A DNA stretch of 64,000 bases from Paenibacillus sp. L3-i20. Its GTDB lineage: Bacteria; Bacillota; Bacilli; Paenibacillales; Paenibacillaceae. The translations under genes were made by a program, and so were the position numbers. Every line of letters starts with the position of its first letter. Position 1 is the stretch's first letter. The DNA lies in assembly GCF_022180385.2 (NCBI RefSeq), contig NZ_BQME02000001.1, positions 2,191,678 through 2,255,677 of the forward strand. The letters run 5' to 3'. Under the pieces are notes generated by a model. The model was not told where the DNA came from and made no database searches. It saw only the letters and a list, made by a program, of their open reading frames with translations. This document shows, piece by piece, positions 1 to 8,017 of the stretch.

Positions 1-1107
1 TACGCTCATTTATTTCAAGGTAAGCGTATTGGGCTAATTACTTCTCCAACGGGACTGGGGAACGATTTTCGATCGACGATTGATATTTTGCATGAGAAGT
101 TTCATCTCGCAGCGATGTTTTCACCCGAACATGGTGTTCGAGGTGACTTGGCAGCAGGTGCTTTAGTAGATACTTATATTGATTCTGGAACAGGTGTCTC
201 GGTGTACAGTCTTTATCGGAAGGATTCCAAAAGACTGACAGCGGAAATGCTGGATGCTGTTGATATCGTTGTATATGATATTCAGGATGTCGGTACACGC
301 TATTATACGTTTATTTATACGATGCTTTATGCGCTCGAGGATTGTGCAACAGCGGGTAAGCCATTTGTTGTGTTAGACCGTATTAATCCTCTTGATGGTG
401 TAACAGTGGAAGGCAATGTGCTGAAGAAGGAATTTCAGTCGTTCGTTGGTAATTATCCGCTTGCTGTCCGTTATGGATTAACAGCTGGAGAAGTTGCAAC
501 AATGGCGAATGAAGAGATGGGTTGGAATGGAGAACTTCATGTTGTTCGCTGTGAAGGTTGGGAACGAGCAATGAGCTTCTCTGAGACGGGAAGAGCTTGG
601 ATTCCACCATCAATGGGGATACCTCGCTTCCATACGGCGCTGCTTTATCCGGGTACTTGCTTGTTCGAAGGGACGAATCTTTCAGAAGGGCGAGGAACGA
701 CGGCACCATTTGAGATGATCGGAGCACCATATATAGACTCGCAGCGGCTATCTGCAGAGATGAATGCGAAGCGACTTCCGGGTGTATATTTCCGTCCTGC
801 CTACTTCAAACCGACGTTCTCGAAACATGAGGGAGTGATATGCGGCGGTGTCTATGTTCATGTTTTGGATGAGCGGGCTGTCCGTACAGTAGAGACGGGA
901 GTTAAGCTGTTGTTCACGATCAAGGAGATGTATTCGGAATTTGCGTTTCTCCCTCCTGTTCGAGAGAATGGAAGACCATTTATCGATCTATTATGCGGAG
1001 ATCAAGTTTATCGGAATGAGTCTGTGGACGTAGATGCTCTGTTGCAATCATTTGAAGAGGAGAGTCGTGATTTTGGAGAGCGGAAGAAACAGTTCCATCT
1101 CTATTGA
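1..1107 (+). CDS. namZ: exo-beta-N-acetylmuramidase NamZ (DUF1343), 5' end outside window
   Basis: The frame is open from the first base, so the gene starts upstream of the window; 368 residues are visible. The first residues read GKRIGLITSPTG, followed by FSPEHGVRGD, DTYI..TGV.VYSLY and YDIQDVGTRYYT, the conserved N-terminal blocks of the DUF1343/YbbC family. Members of this family (NamZ) release terminal MurNAc from the non-reducing end of peptidoglycan fragments, and B. subtilis YbbC is the known example. The conserved LDR.NP.DG and FEGTN.SEGRGT segments are also present. The gene lies 18 bp upstream of an amino-sugar kinase and near anmK, which fits cell-wall salvage. A TTG at 88 could be mistaken for a start, but homology continues upstream of it. 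Any signal peptide would be off-window. Confidence 0.9.
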   Translation, partial: YAHLFQGKRIGLITSPTGLGNDFRSTIDILHEKFHLAAMFSPEHGVRGDLAAGALVDTYIDSGTGVSVYSLYRKDSKRLTAEMLDAVDIVVYDIQDVGTRYYTFIYTMLYALEDCATAGKPFVVLDRINPLDGVTVEGNVLKKEFQSFVGNYPLAVRYGLTAGEVATMANEEMGWNGELHVVRCEGWERAMSFSETGRAWIPPSMGIPRFHTALLYPGTCLFEGTNLSEGRGTTAPFEMIGAPYIDSQRLSAEMNAKRLPGVYFRPAYFKPTFSKHEGVICGGVYVHVLDERAVRTVETGVKLLFTIKEMYSEFAFLPPVRENGRPFIDLLCGDQVYRNESVDVDALLQSFEEESRDFGERKKQFHLY

Positions 1108-1125
1108 TATTGGAGTGATAGATAG

Positions 1126-2049
1126 ATGAGATATGTTGCGGGATTGGATGGCGGAGGGACGAAAACTGCAGTAACCATTGCGGATGAGCAGGGAATGATT
1201 GTGGGAACGTTCGTGGCGGGACCACTTAACTATAACGGGCAAGATGAGGCTAGTGTGAGAGTTACTCTTGCAGAGATTTGTGAAGAGATTGGACTTAGAT
1301 GCAATAACGATCTTAATGCATGTGTAGCCATCTGTATTGGTGCAGCGGGTATAAGCAACCCTGTTGTCAAAGGGCGATTGACTTCGGGGCTGAGAGAGAG
1401 TGGCTACACTGGTAATCTCGTTCTATTAGGTGATCATGAAACAGCTCTATGTGGTGCACATGAAGGACGCTACGGAGTTATTGTTATTGCAGGGACAGGT
1501 TCGATTTGTTACGGCCGGAATATGTCAGAAGATGTACATCGAGCGGGCGGCTTCGGGCATCTCATCGATGATGAAGGAAGCGGATATAGCATTGGTCGGG
1601 ACCTGCTCTCTGCGCTTGTTAGAGCTTCGGATGGACGGGAAGAGCCGACGATTATTTCTAAACTTGTATATGACCAACTAGAATTAAGTACAGTACAGGA
1701 AATTGTCGGTTTTGTTTACGATAAGGGGAGAAACAAAAAAGACATTGCCGCTCTTGCCTCCTTACTTTCAGTCGCTTGTGATGCTGGTGATGTTGTAGCT
1801 AAGCGCATCGCAATTAAGAGTGCTAATGCGCTTGTTGAGCTTGCTTCTGCAACGGTAGATAAGTTGGGAATTCAGAATGGTGAGCTTGCTCTTCTCGGTA
1901 GTGTATTACTTAACAATCGTCAAATACGCCAGATATTCAAGACGCGCATGCAAGAACGATATCCAAGACTGAACTGTATCGAAGCGAAACAAGATGCATC
2001 CTATGGTGCAGTGCTGCTTGCACTGGACAGCTTTCAAGCTGAGATGTAA
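1126..2049 (+). CDS. BadF/BadG-type amino-sugar kinase (MurNAc/GlcNAc kinase, MurK-like)
   Basis: This 307-residue protein belongs to the BadF/BadG/BcrA/BcrD ATPase family of the actin/hexokinase fold. The phosphate-1 loop is GLDGGGTKT (residues 6-14), the phosphate-2 region is VIAGTGSICYG (about 119-129), and an adenosine motif appears near GELALLGSVLLN. Bacterial members include N-acetylglucosamine kinases and the MurNAc/GlcNAc kinase MurK. Placed between NamZ, which frees MurNAc, and AnmK, it most likely makes MurNAc-6-phosphate (or GlcNAc-6-phosphate) in the cytoplasm. That substrate is inferred from context. The start is ATG with GGAGTGAT 8 bases upstream. No MurQ etherase gene is visible in this window; it may lie upstream. 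Confidence 0.8.
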   Translation: MRYVAGLDGGGTKTAVTIADEQGMIVGTFVAGPLNYNGQDEASVRVTLAEICEEIGLRCNNDLNACVAICIGAAGISNPVVKGRLTSGLRESGYTGNLVLLGDHETALCGAHEGRYGVIVIAGTGSICYGRNMSEDVHRAGGFGHLIDDEGSGYSIGRDLLSALVRASDGREEPTIISKLVYDQLELSTVQEIVGFVYDKGRNKKDIAALASLLSVACDAGDVVAKRIAIKSANALVELASATVDKLGIQNGELALLGSVLLNNRQIRQIFKTRMQERYPRLNCIEAKQDASYGAVLLALDSFQAEM

Positions 2050-2083
2050 TTCGAGGGGATATAGACGGGAGCGTGGGAGATTC

Positions 2084-3271
2084 ATGTTACAGTGGACGAA
2101 TAATAAGCCTTATGTTATTGCGGTTGGACTTATGTCAGGAACATCACTCGATGGCGTTGATGCTGCTGTCGTACAAATCGAAGGATCTGGTTTGGAAGCA
2201 AAAGTTAAGCTTTTACACTACTACACAAGACCTTATGATGATGCGCTACGAGGGAGAATAAAGGAGCTTTGCGACCCTGAACATTCGGATGTTTCCAAAA
2301 TATGCGGCATGAATGCCTATATTGGGGAACTGTTCGCTGATACAGCACTGGAAGCGGTGCTAGAGGCGGGAATTCCGCTCGATGAGATTGACTTCATAAG
2401 CTCGCATGGACAAACGGTTTGGCATATGCCGGAATCTTCCGCCCATGATCCATTTTTAGTGAGATCGACCCTACAACTCGGAGATTTATCCGTTATCGCG
2501 AAGAGAACGGGAAGATTGACTGTTGGCGATTTCCGCCCAGCAGATATGGCCGTAGGTGGTCAAGGTGCGCCGTTAGTTCCTTATGGCGACCTTATCTTAT
2601 TCGGGGATCAGAGCAAAGGACGATTGCTGCAAAATATTGGTGGCATCGGAAATTGTACAGCATTGCCGCCTGGAGCTAAAGCAGAGGATGCATTCGCCTT
2701 CGACACCGGCCCTGGTAACATGATCATTGACCAAATTGTGCATACGTTGACAGATGGCAAAATGAGCTATGATGCAGAAGGAGCCTGGGCGGCATTAGGC
2801 ACGCCGGATGAACTGTTGCTAGCAGAGCTGCTCGATCATCCGTATTTCGGAATGCCTGCTCCAAAGTCGACTGGTCGAGAGCTATTTGGCGAGGCTTACA
2901 CTGCTGATTTCCTTAATCGTGCTGTTGCACGCGGGATTGCTGCTGCTGACATTGTTGCGACGGCTACTGCGTTCACAGCGCATACAATCGCTAATGCGTG
3001 TAAGGAAATTGTGTTGCCTCGATGTCAAATCGATGAAGTAATTATAAGTGGAGGGGGCGCACATAATCGCACCTTGCTTACCATGCTTGCCGCTTTGCTA
3101 CCTGAGCAGAAGATTATGAATGCAAGTGCACTTGGACTTGCAGATGATGCGAAGGAGGCAGTTATTTTTGCACTGCTTGGGCACGCATTCCTACATGGAA
3201 ATACGAACAACGTGCCAGCAGCTACAGGAGCATCACGTCCGACAATTATGGGCAAGCTTGCGCTGCCTTAA
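2084..3271 (+). CDS. anmK: anhydro-N-acetylmuramic acid kinase AnmK
   Basis: This is a 395-residue protein with the AnmK signature VGLMSGTSLDGVDAA near the N-terminus, the SSHGQTVWH segment, DFRPADMA.GGQGAPLVP, LLQNIGGIGN and FDTGPGNM.ID, and C-terminal SGGGAHN. AnmK hydrolyses and phosphorylates 1,6-anhydroMurNAc to MurNAc-6-phosphate, a step in recycling of peptidoglycan processed by lytic transglycosylases. The length matches the family (about 370-400). The ATG at 2084 is chosen because it follows GGGAGA and sits just before the conserved N-terminus. The frame stays open upstream to 1994, but that part overlaps the kinase and lacks homology. It is the last gene of the cluster. No strong terminator is seen after it. 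Confidence 0.93.
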   Translation: MLQWTNNKPYVIAVGLMSGTSLDGVDAAVVQIEGSGLEAKVKLLHYYTRPYDDALRGRIKELCDPEHSDVSKICGMNAYIGELFADTALEAVLEAGIPLDEIDFISSHGQTVWHMPESSAHDPFLVRSTLQLGDLSVIAKRTGRLTVGDFRPADMAVGGQGAPLVPYGDLILFGDQSKGRLLQNIGGIGNCTALPPGAKAEDAFAFDTGPGNMIIDQIVHTLTDGKMSYDAEGAWAALGTPDELLLAELLDHPYFGMPAPKSTGRELFGEAYTADFLNRAVARGIAAADIVATATAFTAHTIANACKEIVLPRCQIDEVIISGGGAHNRTLLTMLAALLPEQKIMNASALGLADDAKEAVIFALLGHAFLHGNTNNVPAATGASRPTIMGKLALP

Positions 3272-3344
3272 ATAAAGGATATCCGCTGAATGATAGTAAT
3301 ACGATCAATGTGATGAAAGATAACGTTTCCCTTTTAAGGGTGAA

Positions 3345-4115
3345 TTAAGAGAAGGGTGCGGTGTCACCGCCGCTCCCTTTGGCTTCCAATCCGTATCGGG
3401 ATACAACATAAGAGAACCAACGTTCACCGTCTGACTCGCCTTTATTCCAACGTTCGATAAATAATACCTCGTATTTCTCTTCTCCTAACTCACTTACTCT
3501 CGTCACACGTGTTACCGAATAACCATCAATCTCGATAATGGTTTCACCGACGTAATTAGGATAACCATCACCGGGACGATCTTCTGCTGTCACGTATGCC
3601 AGTGCATTTACTTTAGTGAAGGGAAGAAGTGCTGCTGGAGGTGCAGGCGGTGGAAGTAAGGCAGCTGTCACAATAGTGATGACGATAGGAGAAATAACTA
3701 AAGCTAACCAGACCTTCTTGCGATGTCTATTTGTTTCGATACGGATCAATAATTGATCGATTAAGAAATAGACAAAAGATGTAGCTGCGGTCACATAAAT
3801 AAACCAATTCACATCAATCAGAAGGGCAAATAATGCGCCGAATACGACATGGCCGATGCCTTGTGTAATAATTAAAGGCCATCGTTTAGTCATTAATTTA
3901 GGTAAACCAAATTCTAGGGCAACAGATATTAAGGAACCATAGATGAGTATAACCGGAAACGCAACGAGTCCGGAGATAGAAATCCAGCTTAGAAATTTAT
4001 CGATTTGATATACTTCCCCAAATACCGGCAACATGCTTATAAGTGGAATGCCGACTACAAGAGCGAACGCAGCGATATAAGTGCTCAGAACCTTTCTTCC
4101 AAATACGTGTAACAT
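3345..4115 (-). CDS. membrane protein of unknown function with C-terminal soluble domain
   Basis: This 256-residue protein was not assigned to a family. Hydrophobic stretches at about residues 11-33, 44-68, 84-104, 107-125 and 136-153 suggest five membrane helices. The last 100 residues are soluble, start after a Pro/Ala-rich linker (LLPPPAPPAALLP), and contain YVGETIIEIDGYSVTRVTRV. The ATG at 4115 is preceded by AAAGGAGAC. It is the last of three minus-strand genes (a 280-residue protein, a 44-residue membrane ORF and this one), which are close enough to be one operon. Confidence 0.75.
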   Translation of the reverse strand: MLHVFGRKVLSTYIAAFALVVGIPLISMLPVFGEVYQIDKFLSWISISGLVAFPVILIYGSLISVALEFGLPKLMTKRWPLIITQGIGHVVFGALFALLIDVNWFIYVTAATSFVYFLIDQLLIRIETNRHRKKVWLALVISPIVITIVTAALLPPPAPPAALLPFTKVNALAYVTAEDRPGDGYPNYVGETIIEIDGYSVTRVTRVSELGEEKYEVLFIERWNKGESDGERWFSYVVSRYGLEAKGSGGDTAPFS

Positions 4116-4159
4116 TTCTGTCAGTCTCCTTTATACGACCTAACTATCTGTGGATTTCA

Positions 4160-4294
4160 TCAACCATTATTTTTTTGAATAGAGGCTCTAACTGCCCAGT
4201 TTACAATAGCTGATAGTATGAGGATAGAGGTTAACCAAAATAGTCCCCCCATTAGTGCATTGGACAAGGATGAGTATTTGACTGTGACAGGCAC
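4160..4294 (-). CDS. possible 44-residue single-helix membrane protein
   Basis: This short frame begins with GTG at 4294, ten bases after the stop of the upstream gene, and has AGAGGTG just ahead of the start. The product has one hydrophobic segment (residues about 14-36, GGLFWLTSILILSAIVNW within it) and a short basic tail ending QKNNG. Position between two genes on the same strand, codon-like composition and the membrane segment argue that it is real. The short spacing of the ribosome binding site and the non-ATG start argue for caution. I do not recognise the family. It could also be a decayed end of a longer gene. Confidence 0.4.
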   Translation of the reverse strand: MPVTVKYSSLSNALMGGLFWLTSILILSAIVNWAVRASIQKNNG

Positions 4295-4303
4295 ACTGCA
4301 CCT

Positions 4304-5146
4304 CTACTGATTCATACTTATTTTCAAACGTTCGGCCGTCCATGGCAAATTTAGATTTCGCAGTTCCTTACAAAGCAATTGCAATGCATCAGAATCGGTT
4401 ATAAATTGTTCTTGATAGTCTCTTATGAAGGCGAACTTAGCTTCTTTACTAGCAGAAGCTAGAAAGTCGGGCAACAGCGTTGCGATATCATATGGAATCT
4501 CATCATTTTGCCAGGGGTGACCGACAAAAGGGCAATTTGATGATGAGGATGGGTCTGGTAGAACTCCTAAACGATTCACCGTCCTTAACGCAACTTGTGC
4601 AAGCCGCTCTGAACGCAGCTCTTCTATGTACTCGTAAGGATTTTCAATTAGAGGTAAATTAAATCGTTCACTAGCAAGCGTTCTAACTACTTTCTTCTGC
4701 CGGAGCCATTCTTTCTTATCAAAATACGGGTCTTCTTGATCCGCATTATCTCGGCGCAGAGCCTCCAAGTAACTTTCCTTCGATTCGAAGTAATTTAATA
4801 ATAGCGTAACATGCTCTGAAAATTGAATAGAAAAGAAATCGCGTAAATTTCTCGCGACTAACCACACGCAGTTTCCAAAATCCATTGGTGATACGCATAT
4901 AATAGGAGCTTCCTCTAAATTAACTACTCTCCCGAAGTCTGTAAGTATCGCATAATGGATACCATCGCCTCCAGTATAGCCAAATGTAATAGAATCAGCT
5001 GGCGAGCAGAAGTAATGGCCACAGCCAGTTTCTTGAACGCCCAATTGCAAACCCGAGGGCCATGTTAAATCTGGTACAAGCGAAGCGACTTCTTTTTCCC
5101 AAGCTATAATATCTCTTAATAAAGCGGGAATCGATGGGGTTGTCAT
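4304..5146 (-). CDS. hypothetical protein, possibly SMI1/KNR4 (SUKH)-like
   Basis: This is a 280-residue soluble protein with no signal peptide or membrane helix. The segment DSITFGYTGGDGIHYAIL followed by PIICVSPMDFGNCVWLVARN resembles the core of SUKH (SMI1/KNR4-like) domains seen in immunity and house-keeping proteins. This is a weak, eye-level resemblance. The C-terminal half is charged and helical. The ATG at 5146 is chosen over a GTG at 5158 because AAGGAAGTGAT, a near-perfect ribosome binding site, lies 7 bases before it. It is the first gene of a probable three-gene operon with a tiny membrane ORF and a polytopic membrane protein. Confidence 0.7.
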   Translation of the reverse strand: MTTPSIPALLRDIIAWEKEVASLVPDLTWPSGLQLGVQETGCGHYFCSPADSITFGYTGGDGIHYAILTDFGRVVNLEEAPIICVSPMDFGNCVWLVARNLRDFFSIQFSEHVTLLLNYFESKESYLEALRRDNADQEDPYFDKKEWLRQKKVVRTLASERFNLPLIENPYEYIEELRSERLAQVALRTVNRLGVLPDPSSSSNCPFVGHPWQNDEIPYDIATLLPDFLASASKEAKFAFIRDYQEQFITDSDALQLLCKELRNLNLPWTAERLKISMNQ

Positions 5147-5255
5147 AGGGAAAATCACTTCCTTCGTTTCACAAATAATTATGTTGATTATACTTAACTA
5201 GACGGTATTTATCTTTGAAAAGTTGTAAAAATGCGAGACAATCATAAGCAAACAA

Positions 5256-5298
5256 AAAAAACGAGTGTTTTCCCCGCTAGAGGAAAACGCTCGTTTTT
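5256..5298 (-). terminator. rho-independent terminator of carbonic anhydrase gene
   Basis: A 13-bp stem (ACGAGTGTTTTCC pairing with GGAAAACGCTCGT, one G-U) with an 8-base loop is flanked by A and T runs. It begins inside the stop codon region of the carbonic anhydrase gene and can work in both directions. Confidence 0.85.
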
Positions 5299-5863
5299 AT
5301 TCTTCTCTATAATCCTCAACGAGGACTTCAAGCTGACCGGTATCGGGGTGAATGAGAAAGCCGTGGACAGGAATATCCTTTGGAAACAGTGGATGATTGC
5401 GGATCATACGAACACTGTGCATAACGCCTTCCTCAGAACTGCTGAATCCGCGAAGGAATTTCTCCATTTTTATGCCTGAATTTTCAAGCGTCTGAATAGC
5501 GAGCGGATCGATGCCATGCTCACTGAATTTTTCGATCAAACCTTTAGTGTCGAGGTTTGTCATGCCACAGCCATGGTGACCAATAACGAGCACCTCTCGT
5601 GCTTCGAGTGCGTAGACCGCAACAAGAATACTGCGCATCGCACTTCCGAATGGCTGCGTCAGAATGGCGCCTGCATTTTTGATGAACTTAGCATCTCCAT
5701 TACGCAAATTAAGCGCTTTAGGAAGCAGTTCAACGAGTCGTGTATCCATGCAAGTAAGAACGGCAATTTTTTTCTCAGGAAATTTATCGGTTAAATATTC
5801 CTCGTATTGCTTTTCTTCAACAAATTGTTTATTAAATGCTACAAGCTGAGACACTATAGACAT
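5297..5863 (-). CDS. beta-class carbonic anhydrase
   Basis: This 188-residue protein interconverts CO2 and bicarbonate in the cytoplasm using zinc. The ligands are visible as C38-x-D40-x-R42 (TCMDTR) and H96-x-x-C99 (GHHGCG), the beta-class pattern, and the length matches the short plant/bacterial type such as B. subtilis YtiB. KNAGAI around residues 62-67 is also conserved. The ATG at 5863 has a GGAGGA sequence upstream on the minus strand. It is a single-gene unit, with a terminator overlapping its end and an intergenic region of about 245 bp before the divergent AHSA1 gene. Confidence 0.92.
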   Translation of the reverse strand: MSIVSQLVAFNKQFVEEKQYEEYLTDKFPEKKIAVLTCMDTRLVELLPKALNLRNGDAKFIKNAGAILTQPFGSAMRSILVAVYALEAREVLVIGHHGCGMTNLDTKGLIEKFSEHGIDPLAIQTLENSGIKMEKFLRGFSSSEEGVMHSVRMIRNHPLFPKDIPVHGFLIHPDTGQLEVLVEDYREE

Positions 5864-5999
5864 GGGCGTCCTCCTTCAAAATAATGGTGAATCAATTGGA
5901 TTCGTCTCTGTACAAGTGTACATACCAAGTGGGCATGTACCGCTCAACCCTTGTATTTATTATTCATATTAAGGTGCCATTCGTCAATTAAAGGTTTTG

Positions 6000-6029
6000 T
6001 TGACTTGCAATCAAATGGTATCATATAAT
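6000..6029 (+). promoter_or_regulatory. sigma-A promoter of AHSA1-ArsR operon
   Basis: TTGACT at 6000-6005 and TATAAT at 6024-6029 are separated by 18 bp. They lie 80 bp upstream of the AHSA1 gene and overlap a 15-bp repeat that is probably the ArsR-family operator. Confidence 0.7.
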
Positions 6030-6058
6030 CGTAAAAGCGAAACCAAATGGTTTCATAT
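6012..6058 (+). repeat. 15-bp direct repeat, probable ArsR-family operator
   Basis: CAAATGGTATCATAT (6012-6026) recurs as CAAATGGTTTCATAT (6044-6058) with one mismatch. The repeats are 32 bp apart, close to three helical turns. The first copy overlaps the spacer and -10 element, and the second lies about where transcription starts or just downstream, as expected for autoregulation by the ArsR-type protein encoded in the operon. Confidence 0.6.
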
Positions 6059-6112
6059 TAACAGCAGATCTACAAAGTAAAATATAAAGTGACATAAAGC
6101 GGAGGTTGGATG

Positions 6113-6577
6113 ATGAGTAATAACGATAGAAATGAATCACAAGCGATGTTGCCTGATGTGGTGAAGGAAATTATAATTAATGCGCCAGTTGAGAAAGTAT
6201 GGAAGGCAGTTTCGTCATCGGAAGGAATTGCAGCATGGTTTATGCCGAATAACTTTGAACCGGTGGTTGGATTCCAGTTCCATGTGGATGCAGGTCCATT
6301 CGGCAAATCACCGTGTCAAGTATTAGAGATAACTCCCCCTAATCGACTATCATTTAAGTGGGACAAGGATTGGATCATTACATTCCAGCTTGAAGAGATG
6401 GAAGAAGGAACTCGGTTCACACTTACACATGGCGGATGGCTATCAGAAGGTGTAACAGCCTTTAATGAAAAACACGACGTTGTTCGTGATCGAATGGGCA
6501 ATGGCTGGGTAGGAATAGTGAAGAAGCTTGCTCAATTTGTGGAGGAACAACATGGCGGAACCAGCCCAGAAGCATGA
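6113..6577 (+). CDS. SRPBCC (AHSA1-like) domain protein
   Basis: This protein of about 154 residues has the START/Bet v1-like fold of the Activator-of-Hsp90 C-terminal (AHSA1) family. The helix-grip pattern begins with VVKEIIINAPVEKVWKAVSS, continues with WFMPN, and later LSFKWD and TRFTLTHGGW. Such proteins bind hydrophobic ligands and are usually encoded next to an ArsR-family repressor, as here. The ArsR gene overlaps its 3' end by 26 bp. Two consecutive ATGs exist (6110 and 6113), and the second is 7 bases from GGAGG and is preferred. The ligand is unknown. Confidence 0.88.
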   Translation: MSNNDRNESQAMLPDVVKEIIINAPVEKVWKAVSSSEGIAAWFMPNNFEPVVGFQFHVDAGPFGKSPCQVLEITPPNRLSFKWDKDWIITFQLEEMEEGTRFTLTHGGWLSEGVTAFNEKHDVVRDRMGNGWVGIVKKLAQFVEEQHGGTSPEA

Positions 6578-6938
6578 TGTTTTTCAAGCGATAGCCGATC
6601 CTACCCGAAGAAAACTGTTACAACTGCTCGGTGACAAGGAGATGCCTGTTACAACCATAAGCGGACATTTTCCAATGACCCGAACAGCTGTGTCTAAACA
6701 TCTTCGAATTTTGGCAGATGCCGGTCTGGTTAAGGATCGTAAAGTAGGCAGAGAAACAAGGTATACACTAAATGCAGAACCATTACGTGAGCTTGAACGA
6801 TGGCTCGCATATTACGAGCGCTTCTGGGATAACAAGTTATCCATGCTGAAGCATTTAGTGGAGTCGGATGGTTTAGATAACTCTCAGCCAACCAATTTAG
6901 AGAACGGAAAAGATGATAAACAGGTGCGTTCTGAATAA
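6552..6938 (+). CDS. ArsR-family transcriptional regulator (SdpR type)
   Basis: This 128-residue winged-helix repressor has DVFQAIADPTRRKLLQLL (helix 1-2), then VTTISGHFPMTRTAVSKHLR, the recognition helix, and a wing ending GRETRYTL. The metal-binding ELCVCDL-type motif of ArsR/SmtB is absent, so it is probably not a metal sensor. It belongs with the SdpR/YczG-like group that is commonly coupled to AHSA1 proteins. The start ATG at 6552 follows GGAGGAACAAC and overlaps the AHSA1 gene, indicating translational coupling. It probably binds the 15-bp repeats at 6012-6058. Confidence 0.9.
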   Translation: MAEPAQKHDVFQAIADPTRRKLLQLLGDKEMPVTTISGHFPMTRTAVSKHLRILADAGLVKDRKVGRETRYTLNAEPLRELERWLAYYERFWDNKLSMLKHLVESDGLDNSQPTNLENGKDDKQVRSE

Positions 6939-7025
6939 AGAAACTGATGAGTCTGAGCAAAAAAATGAGAGAAGTATAATAGAAAATCCTTTTCATAAAT
7001 AAATGGAATGATCCTCAAAAACACA

Positions 7026-7073
7026 AAAACGGTCTCTATGCGCTCATTTGAGCCGATGGAGACCGTTTTTTTA
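7026..7073. terminator. bidirectional terminator between arsR and mqnD
   Basis: AACGGTCTC and GAGACCGTT form the base of a hairpin with an inner GCTC-ATTT-GAGC stem. It is flanked by A and T runs and so serves both converging genes. Confidence 0.85.
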
Positions 7074-7084
7074 AGTACTACCAA

Positions 7085-7948
7085 TTAGCGCAGCAGGCTG
7101 AGATCGAAGGCAGGTACGAGTCCTTGAGCAGCAGCACGTCCTAATAATGCTTCAATTGCTGCGTATCCATCTTCGCCTAAATCGCGACTAAAGTTGTTCA
7201 CGTATAATGCAATGTGTGATTGTGCCACCTCAGGTGAAAGTTCCTGCGCATGATCCATAATATATCCTTCAGAAGCAGCTGGATTACTCCAAGCGTAGTC
7301 AACAGATGCACGAATCCAGCCGCTGATGGCTTCACTATCGAGCGATCTGCGGGCGATAATAGCACCTAGCGGTATCGGGAATCCAGTGTCTGTTTCCCAC
7401 CAGCTACCTAGATCAGCAAGCATTCGAAGTCCGTAGGTCGGATAAGTGAAGCGGGCTTCATGAATGACAAGCCCCGCATCGATCTTGCCGTCTCGGACAG
7501 CAGGCATAATTTCATGGAATGGCATGACGACAACTTCCGGAGCACCTCCGGGAACTTGTTGCTCCGCCCATAATCGGAACAGCAAGTATGCTGTAGAGCG
7601 TTCGCTTGGAACAGCAATACGTTTGCCAGATAGTGCAGCGGAAGTAGGTTCAATGTTACCATCAATTGAATCTCTTGTGAGAACAAGCGGACCGCATCCT
7701 CTTCCAAGTGCGCCACCACATGGCAACAATCGATAATCGTTTAGTACCCATGGCAGAGCGGCATAAGAGATTTTCATAACCTCAGGTCCTTCTGAGCGAG
7801 CAGCAAGATGATTAGTTATATCAATGTCAGCATAAGTTACGTTCAGTTCAGGTGCGCCTGAGATGAGGCCATGAGCCCAAGCATGGAATATAAACGTATC
7901 GTTGGGACACGGAGAGTAGGCGATGTTTATGCTCGATTTGTTAGTCAT
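7085..7948 (-). CDS. mqnD: 1,4-dihydroxy-6-naphthoate synthase MqnD
   Basis: This 287-residue protein converts cyclic dehypoxanthine futalosine to 1,4-dihydroxy-6-naphthoate in the futalosine route to menaquinone. The N-terminal AYSPCPNDTFIFHAW is the MqnD signature, and MKISYAALPWVLNDY and GCGPLVL are also typical of this periplasmic-binding-protein-like fold. An in-frame TTG at 7969 lies upstream, but GGAGGAGG falls just after it and 11 bases ahead of the ATG at 7948, which decides the start. It follows mqnB with a 69-bp gap on the same strand. Confidence 0.93.
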   Translation of the reverse strand: MTNKSSINIAYSPCPNDTFIFHAWAHGLISGAPELNVTYADIDITNHLAARSEGPEVMKISYAALPWVLNDYRLLPCGGALGRGCGPLVLTRDSIDGNIEPTSAALSGKRIAVPSERSTAYLLFRLWAEQQVPGGAPEVVVMPFHEIMPAVRDGKIDAGLVIHEARFTYPTYGLRMLADLGSWWETDTGFPIPLGAIIARRSLDSEAISGWIRASVDYAWSNPAASEGYIMDHAQELSPEVAQSHIALYVNNFSRDLGEDGYAAIEALLGRAAAQGLVPAFDLSLLR

Positions 7949-8017
7949 ATGTTTGTGAACCTCCTCCAAAATGATGCTAACTTAATAGGTAATCAGTAAA
8001 CGATATGCGCAATGCAG

